Positions 58,675 through 64,000 of a stretch of DNA of 64,000 nucleotides are shown in pieces (the first letter of the stretch is position 1; each line of letters begins with the position of its first letter). Source of the stretch: Moniliella sp. 'wahieum' (taxonomy: Eukaryota; Basidiomycota; Moniliellomycetes; Moniliellales; Moniliellaceae); contig RSEE01000020.1 in NCBI GenBank assembly GCA_003971905.1, forward strand, positions 725,705 through 789,704, in the 5' to 3' direction. A program made the position numbers and the translations under genes. The notes beneath the pieces are model-generated. The model ran no database searches and was not told where the DNA came from. It saw only the letters and a list, made by a program, of their open reading frames with translations.

Positions 58675-59780
58675 TGTATGGGGGGCCCAGCAAAATTGCC
58701 CCACTGGTTGAGCACCGCCTCGGTCACAAGCAGCAGCACCCTATATATCTCTCGGTGCGATACGGTGGACTTTGCGTGCAGAGCCCTTGTACAACCCACT
58801 CATCCTTCTTTCTGTACAATGACGCGAGCGATCGGACGATCCAGTTGTATTTTGGCAACACCCTGGCCGAGATTTTGGAGTGTTGGGTCGATCCTTGACA
58901 CCGCATCAGTCTGCACAAGGCGAACAGGACAAGTAGTCACCGGTCTTCTTCGGTGCCATATCTGGGGATCGTACTTTGAGGGTGTTGATCGCGGCCCAAA
59001 CACGATACCTCCATAGCACCGGGAATGAAGTTGCTCAGTTCTTGCGTTTTGGACTGATCCTTCCACGGCCAAACACACTTTTCACACACAGTACACAGGT
59101 GGACACCCGACATATGGTTGGGTTAGGCAAGAGACCCTTGACCTGGTAGATGCAACCAAAGTATCTGTTATTCAGGTCATATGTCGCCAAAACGTCCATT
59201 CCATCCCCTTGTACAGCCCCACACTGGTCCGTGGGCCTGTGACAATCATTTTGACTACATCCATGGAGCCGAGTAAAGCTGAGCCGAGGTCTTGTCCTGC
59301 GAACGAATCTTGACGAGCTCAAACGTCATCACGATAAACCGTTCGGTTGTACCGGCCTTGCGCCCAGTGACCAAGGAGAGGGACTGGCTCGCCCCCGTCA
59401 AAACTGACAGAACTGAGTCCTCCAAAATGTTCTTGACCGCTTTCTTAGGCTCCTCGAGACAGACGGGCTGCGCAGCCCGTCCACGATACAGCGTCCCAGG
59501 CCCTTCGGTTTTGATATCTGGGCAAAGCAGTTCACCATGTTGTAGTACAAAAAGGGACCGGAGCCGGCCGTCTGCAACTGCATCGTCATCACGGTGTCTT
59601 TTGACCACTTCCGGTCCGAGAGTAGTAGCGAGTACGTGGATGCAGAGTGGCGAGTTCGCTATGGGCCAGGGGGAGTGACGAGGTTCGTACCAAGCGGGTA
59701 CAGGCGCAGCAACTCGGTGACCCCGGCGATAGCACCTGCCGAGAATTGAGCGTAGAAAAAGGCAGAGCGTCGCAGTCCAG
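58675..59780 (-). pseudogene. Decayed mitochondrial 2-oxodicarboxylate carrier (ODC-like)
   Basis: Carrier-family sequence can be followed in pieces over all three frames: FFYAQFSAGAIAGVTELLRL with YPL, MTMQLQTAGSGPFLYYNMVN, IKTEGPGTLYRG, LEEPKKAVK, SLSLVTGRKAGTTERFIVMT, LYKGMEWTFWRH, RYFGCIYQVKGLLPNPT, then LPKYNWIVRSLASLYRK and LLLVTEAVLNQWGNF. The order matches oxodicarboxylate carriers (2-oxoadipate/2-oxoglutarate exchange). Evidence of decay goes beyond indels: the signature Pro of PFELVKIRLQDK is Thr and its Leu is Ser, a TGA replaces the Trp after WRH, no start codon is found before FFYAQF, and glycine/alanine positions in helix motifs are changed to Arg. A GC palindrome sits at 59462-59481 between RG and CLEEP. 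A nearby intact paralogue is not visible. Confidence 0.75.
59462..59481. repeat. Perfect 20-base GC palindrome within the carrier pseudogene
   Basis: GACGGGCTGCGCAGCCCGTC is exactly self-complementary and can form a hairpin. It falls where carriers read RGIAAP-like sequence, so it may be chance, or a small insertion. Confidence 0.7.
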
Positions 59781-60648
59781 GATCTAATTTTGGCCCCACT
59801 CGATCGATTAACGTTAAAACACGTTAAACGTCAACCGTGAAACGCACACCCAGCACCCCAGCAGCACAAATTAACTGCATGCCACGCGTGACCGTCCAGC
59901 TTTGAGCTCTGCAAGCTTATAGGCGGGTTACCGGTTATGATGCTTGAGGCTCCCTGATGGGCCTGATGGGGGTGCGACCGGGACCGGGAAAACCGGTAAT
60001 TAGGTGAGCTCTGGGCACGCTACAGCTTGCTCGGCTCCTACTGCGCCACGTTTCAGCGACCTTTCTCTATATAACGATCCATTTCAGCTCGACTGCGGGG
60101 ACGGGTGGCCACCAATGGGTCATACACCTTCAAGCTATTCACCGCGAATAACCCAGTTCCGTGAATCTGTGGGGCTCGAAAGGATCCCCGCGCCCATGGT
60201 TTCTCGGCCCATTTCGCATCTTTTTGCATCATGCATCATGTTCATGCAGCGGCGCGCAGCACCTCGCATGGCGCCGACGGAGCACCACATCCAGGTCAGC
60301 TGACGGGCGGTGCCGGAATATTACAGTGGCGTGGGAAATGGTGCCACAAGCCTAGCTAGCAATGTGGGCGATGGGCAGGATGGAGAGGGTGGTTGCTGAG
60401 CTAACGGGTGCTAGACCTTGGCGAGAACGGCTCGTGAATTGTGCGCTGGTGTGCGCCTGTGCGCCGTCGTTGTGCTATCGCTTGTCGATCTGCGCGGCCG
60501 GATCGCTGATTGCGCTGATTATAGTAGCGGAACCGGGGCGCATTCCGTGGCGCAACCCCACGCACCGCCTCTGGGGTATAGTGGGGCCTGTGGGAAGCAC
60601 GGCGGCCGGGCCAGCGCCACCTCCACCGCCAGCTGCGCAGGGGCCGCG
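59781..60648. other. Spacer and promoter of RasGEF
   Basis: It holds AT-rich words with TTAACG near 59808 and an ATGCAT ladder at 60224-60236. No gene is recognised. Confidence 0.5.
60224..60236. repeat. Phased ATGCAT-like hexamers, 7-base period
   Basis: TTGCAT at 60224 and ATGCAT at 60231 are separated by one C and followed by CATG. Confidence 0.5.
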
Positions 60649-63600
60649 ATGGCGTCGGAGGCTCTCATGCCCGTCGAGACGACGAGCTTCGCCGCTGTCA
60701 ATGCCCTGCTCGCTGCCCATGGGCGCGCCCTCGACCCCAGCCTCAGCGCGGCGCAGGCAGCTGCCCAGGGCGACCTGGGCGCCGGCACCCCCTACGTCGT
60801 CCATTGCGACCCCCTCCCCGACGGACGCACCCGCTGGCATCTGCGCCCGCGCCGCACCGGCACAGCGGCGGCGATGCGGACTCGGTCCAGCACGGCGACA
60901 TGCTCGGCGCCCTGCTGGCCATCCAACCCGGTTGGACTCATACCCCGTCCCCGTTGTTCCCCGTGCCCCCATCACCGCTCGGCGCGGGACTCCGCTTCCA
61001 CCCGCTTCCCAATAACTTCCCCCTCCGCTCCGCCATCTGGGCCACATCAAGTGCCCAGGAGCCACACGACTTGCTCGAGATATCGGGCCCAGATGACCCC
61101 TCTTCCCCACGAGGTCCCGTCCCGGCGTCGATCCAATCGCCACCCTGGGTTTTCTCTTCCCCATCACCAGGCCCACCCCCCCGCTTGCCTGTCCACTGCG
61201 GCCGTCCGATCTTTCCGCTCTTTTTCCTCCGGGACGTGCGTCCTTGTTGGCAGCCTCAACCCAGCAGCTGGTGGAACACCTCACCCACCTCTTCGACACG
61301 CGTTTGCAGACTGACTTTTCTACACCTTCCGCCTCATCATGACCCCTGCCGCCTTGCTCAACATGCTTCTCCTGCGCCTGGAAGGCACACTTTGCCCTCT
61401 CAAATCCCGCTGACGCTGTGGTCCGTGTTCGCACCATGGTTCTTCTCCGCTTCTGGCTTCAGCACTTTTTCGAGGACGACTGGTATTCTTCCTCCTCCCT
61501 ACGCGGCACACTATGCACTTGGCTCAATAGCTTCCCCGATGCGGATGGGGTCCTGAGCGCGCTGCGCAAGACGGTCCGTAGCCTCGAACGCATGTACTCT
61601 CCCGCCACTCCTCTGAGGAAGGGGCACCACTAGACCTGTCCGATCTCCTGGATCGCACCGCCTGGCCGCGCGCCACCCTGACCAACCTGACACCCCGTTT
61701 GCGTCCGCCCCCAAGACCAAAGCAGTGTCGTCGGGACGCAAATTCTTCCATCGAATGTCCCGCAATCCTACGCGTCAATCTCCCAAACCTCGTCCGGCTT
61801 CCACCAAGCCTGCCACAGAGCCACCACCGTTGCAGCCTGATCTCCTTACCAACCCACGGTTACTTTCCGAGTTTCTGCAGTTTTACCAAATCAAGCGGTC
61901 GCCATCACCGGTGTCTATGGATCCACCTCAAGAGGATGGCAAGACTTCGTTACATGTATCCCCATCAAAGCACCATGCCCCCCCCGCCCCTCTGCTGTCG
62001 AAGAATCTGAACCTGAGACGAGCCCTGATGAGGACCAGTCCTCGTATCCAACCAGTCCCGAAGAAGTACTGCGCTCATCTAGTTTTGACCATCCCGATAG
62101 GGTGGATTCCTTGCACCTGGTCGAGCCGCATCACCTGCCGTTCTCCCCGTTGGCCAGACCACGGCTTCACCCTGTGAGCTACGTACGACAGAAGAACGGC
62201 TGGGCGTTGAAGAACCGTTGTTGTTGGACATATCGATCGACTCCCTGATTCCTCTCTTGCCACTCTCAACCTTAGTTGAGTCAACCCAGCCTCTCCGTCT
62301 TCATTCCGCGTCCTCTGTAGCCAGGAAGCACAGAGGAAATATGCCTCCTCGTCAATGGGAGACGGCACGCGCCATCGTTGTTGCTGCGCCACTCTGGCCA
62401 GCACATGGCTTAGTGCATAAGCCCCTTCTCCCTGCACGTCACCGACCCAGTCGGTCCACGACGGGCACGCGCCCGCCACATCTCTTTCCCAAGGCGGATC
62501 CGGACGTGCCCCTCGATGTCGGATCGACACCTTCTAGTTCTTCGTGCTCGAGTGGAACCCCACTCACCTCGGGGCACCTGCTCACCCCCTTTGCGTCGAA
62601 TGCGACGGGAATGTGACGGTGCCAATTCAAACGCGTCGGCCTGCATTCCTGAGAACAGCCATCCCGTAGAAGCTTTGCACCACATTGCCTCCGGACGACG
62701 AGCGGACTACGATGCCCTGGTGGGTCCTGGTCCGAGGTGGTGCAGGGGACGAGGTGGAGTTGTCAAGTGACGACGAAGGGGATGCGGTGCGCAAGGCACT
62801 GCGACGCCTGCCGGGCGCACGGAACCTTCGGCATGTGCCCACTGTGGACCAACTGCGCCGCTTTCCACTTCGAATCCAGCTCGGAAAAAGACAAAGCGGC
62901 GGTCGTGCGCCCTCTGCCACCATCCGTCGTTCCCCCCACCCCAGCGGCAACTGCAACCGGGCTTTTTGACCAGCGATCTGTTTGATGACGAGCTGGCCCT
63001 GGCCGGGTGCGAGATGGTGGCTGGCTTAGCCTGGATGGATTTGAGTCGGACGGAGAAGAGGTGGGGTGGAGGACGCTCTGGGTCGGCTCGAAGGCGTCAT
63101 CTCGGACGAGAAGCGAGCCGCGCGGGCACGCACAGTGCAACGGCTCCTGGCAGATTCGGAGCGTAATGCACCCCGAACGAGCGACGACGGTGCTGCCCAC
63201 CTCGGCCCTCGGGAACAAAACCCTCAGCCTCAGCGAGCCACTACGATTGGTGCTCCGCATCCGCCGGCATGGGACGCTTGCCGCCTGTTTCCCGGCTGCG
63301 GGCGCTGCCTCCCCTGCACCGCTCCTTCCTGTTGGACTGGCCTTCGGAACGGATTGCGGGCCAATTGAGTCTGATCGAGGCCGAGCTGTTCACCCACGTT
63401 ACCTGGCAAGAACTGGTGGAGGGACGATGGAAATGTGTCTACCGTCTTCCGAGGTGTACGACTGGGAAGAATTTTACCGCACCCGCATGCGACGGCGCTT
63501 GGCGACAGCACACAGGCCGACACTGCGTTGGCAGTGGTGGCAGCACGGTTTAACTTGGTGGCGCACTGGGTCGCTTCCGAGATCGTTCTCACCCCGACAC

Positions 63601-64000
63601 CACAGGGACGTGCCAGCTTGCTGGCCAAGCTGATCCGCGTCGCGGTGCGATGCTACGAGAAGAACAATGATGCGTCTGGTGCAATTGGTATGTGGACTGC
63701 AGTCGCCGTGGGTAGCACGGCTGGGGGCGAGTTGGGCGCGCGTGCCCGCGCTGGAAACAACGAGCGCTCAAAGACTTGCGTACGTTCGTCTCGCCTGCGC
63801 GTGGGTTCCGCCACCTGCGCCGTGCGGGGGAACGTGTGCTGCCGGTCGAGGCAGAGGAACTACTGCCTGCGTCGGCTTTGGATCCGCCTGCCCCCCGAGG
63901 CCGAGGCCCATCACGGCCTCGGTCCCGTTCAGTGGGCTGCTGCTCCTCGACTTGGCCCAGTGGATCAGTTGCCCACGCTCCTGCCTGCGGGCACCTACCC
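60649..64000 (+). CDS. RasGEF, Ras guanine nucleotide exchange factor (3' end off window, frame-shifted)
   Basis: This protein loads GTP onto a Ras-family GTPase. It starts at MASEALMPVETTSFAAVNAL. The RasGEF N-terminal (REM) module is visible around 61250-61600 in QLVEHLTHLFDTRLQTDFFY-like sequence, TFRLIMTPAALLNMLLLRLE, and VVRVRTMVLLRFWLQHFFED with TLCTWLNSFPD. A long low-complexity middle follows. The catalytic CDC25 module starts near 63310: LLDWPSERIAGQLSLIEAEL with FTHVTWQELVEGRWK, then VYDWEEFY, and RFNLVAHWVASEIVLTPTPQ with LIRVAVRCYEKNNDASG. The gene continues past 64000, so its C-terminus is missing. Multiple one-base shifts break the frame. REM and CDC25 modules together suggest an Lte1/Cdc25-class GEF, but the target is unknown. 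Confidence 0.8.

Noticed and set aside
59255-59608. A 117-codon minus frame first read as an unknown or HORMA-like protein
   Set aside because: Neighbouring frames supply the rest of a mitochondrial carrier in correct order, so it is part of the ODC pseudogene.

Overview
The window looks like nuclear DNA of a fungus, most probably a basidiomycete. Spliceosomal introns are short (about 53-88 bases, donors such as GTACGT, GTATGT and GTGAGT, CAG/TAG acceptors) and few per gene. There is a split tRNA-Tyr, nuclear genes carry mitochondrial targeting leaders, and the protein set is fungal (Mph1/FANCM helicase, Mrs3/4 mitoferrin, Cdc4-type myosin light chain, sedolisin, RasGEF). The low intron number suggests Ustilaginomycotina or a similar lineage. 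That placement is inference; no marker here fixes the class.

Layout. 1-6.8 kb is a gene-free island with one solo-LTR-like element (5162-5988). 6.8-24.6 kb is a gene block: HSP60 and HSP10 head to head, a reverse-transcriptase remnant beside two abutting GC hairpins, enolase, D-lactate dehydrogenase, mitochondrial aconitase and the Mph1/FANCM helicase. 24.6-27.6 kb holds no recognised gene. Mitoferrin follows at 27.6-28.6 kb. 28.6-34.1 kb is a second gene-poor island with a second copy of the same LTR (31977-32838). 34-40.4 kb carries pyruvate decarboxylase, a YqjM-type old yellow enzyme and a myosin essential light chain. 41.4-44.2 kb is a Crypton-type tyrosine recombinase gene. 44.7-64 kb carries a TBC Rab-GAP, Mic19, a ubiquitin-like/AN1 zinc-finger protein, an oxysterol-binding protein, a sedolisin peptidase, tRNA-Tyr, the ATP synthase inhibitor IF1, a decayed 2-oxodicarboxylate carrier pseudogene and a RasGEF that runs off the right edge.

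How the genes relate. Central carbon and mitochondrial functions dominate: chaperonin pair, aconitase, D-lactate dehydrogenase, mitoferrin (iron for Fe-S proteins such as aconitase), Mic19 and IF1, with enolase and pyruvate decarboxylase in the cytosol. No operon-like logic is expected. The one clear shared regulatory unit is the roughly 400-base HSP60/HSP10 intergenic promoter.

Two cautions. First, many clearly conserved genes are broken by single-base shifts, often in G/C runs, while the protein sequence resumes intact in another frame. I read these mostly as uncorrected assembly indels and give gene spans across them. The carrier at 58.7-59.8 kb is different: it also has stop codons and changed key residues, so I call it a true pseudogene. 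Second, the spacers contain a recurrent pattern that I cannot match to a known feature: different palindromic hexamers (ATCGAT, ACGCGT, AAGCTT, ACTAGT, ACATGT, AACGTT, ACCGGT, ATGCAT) repeated with exactly 7-base phasing. This pattern and the catalytically altered Crypton recombinase are the most unusual things I see.
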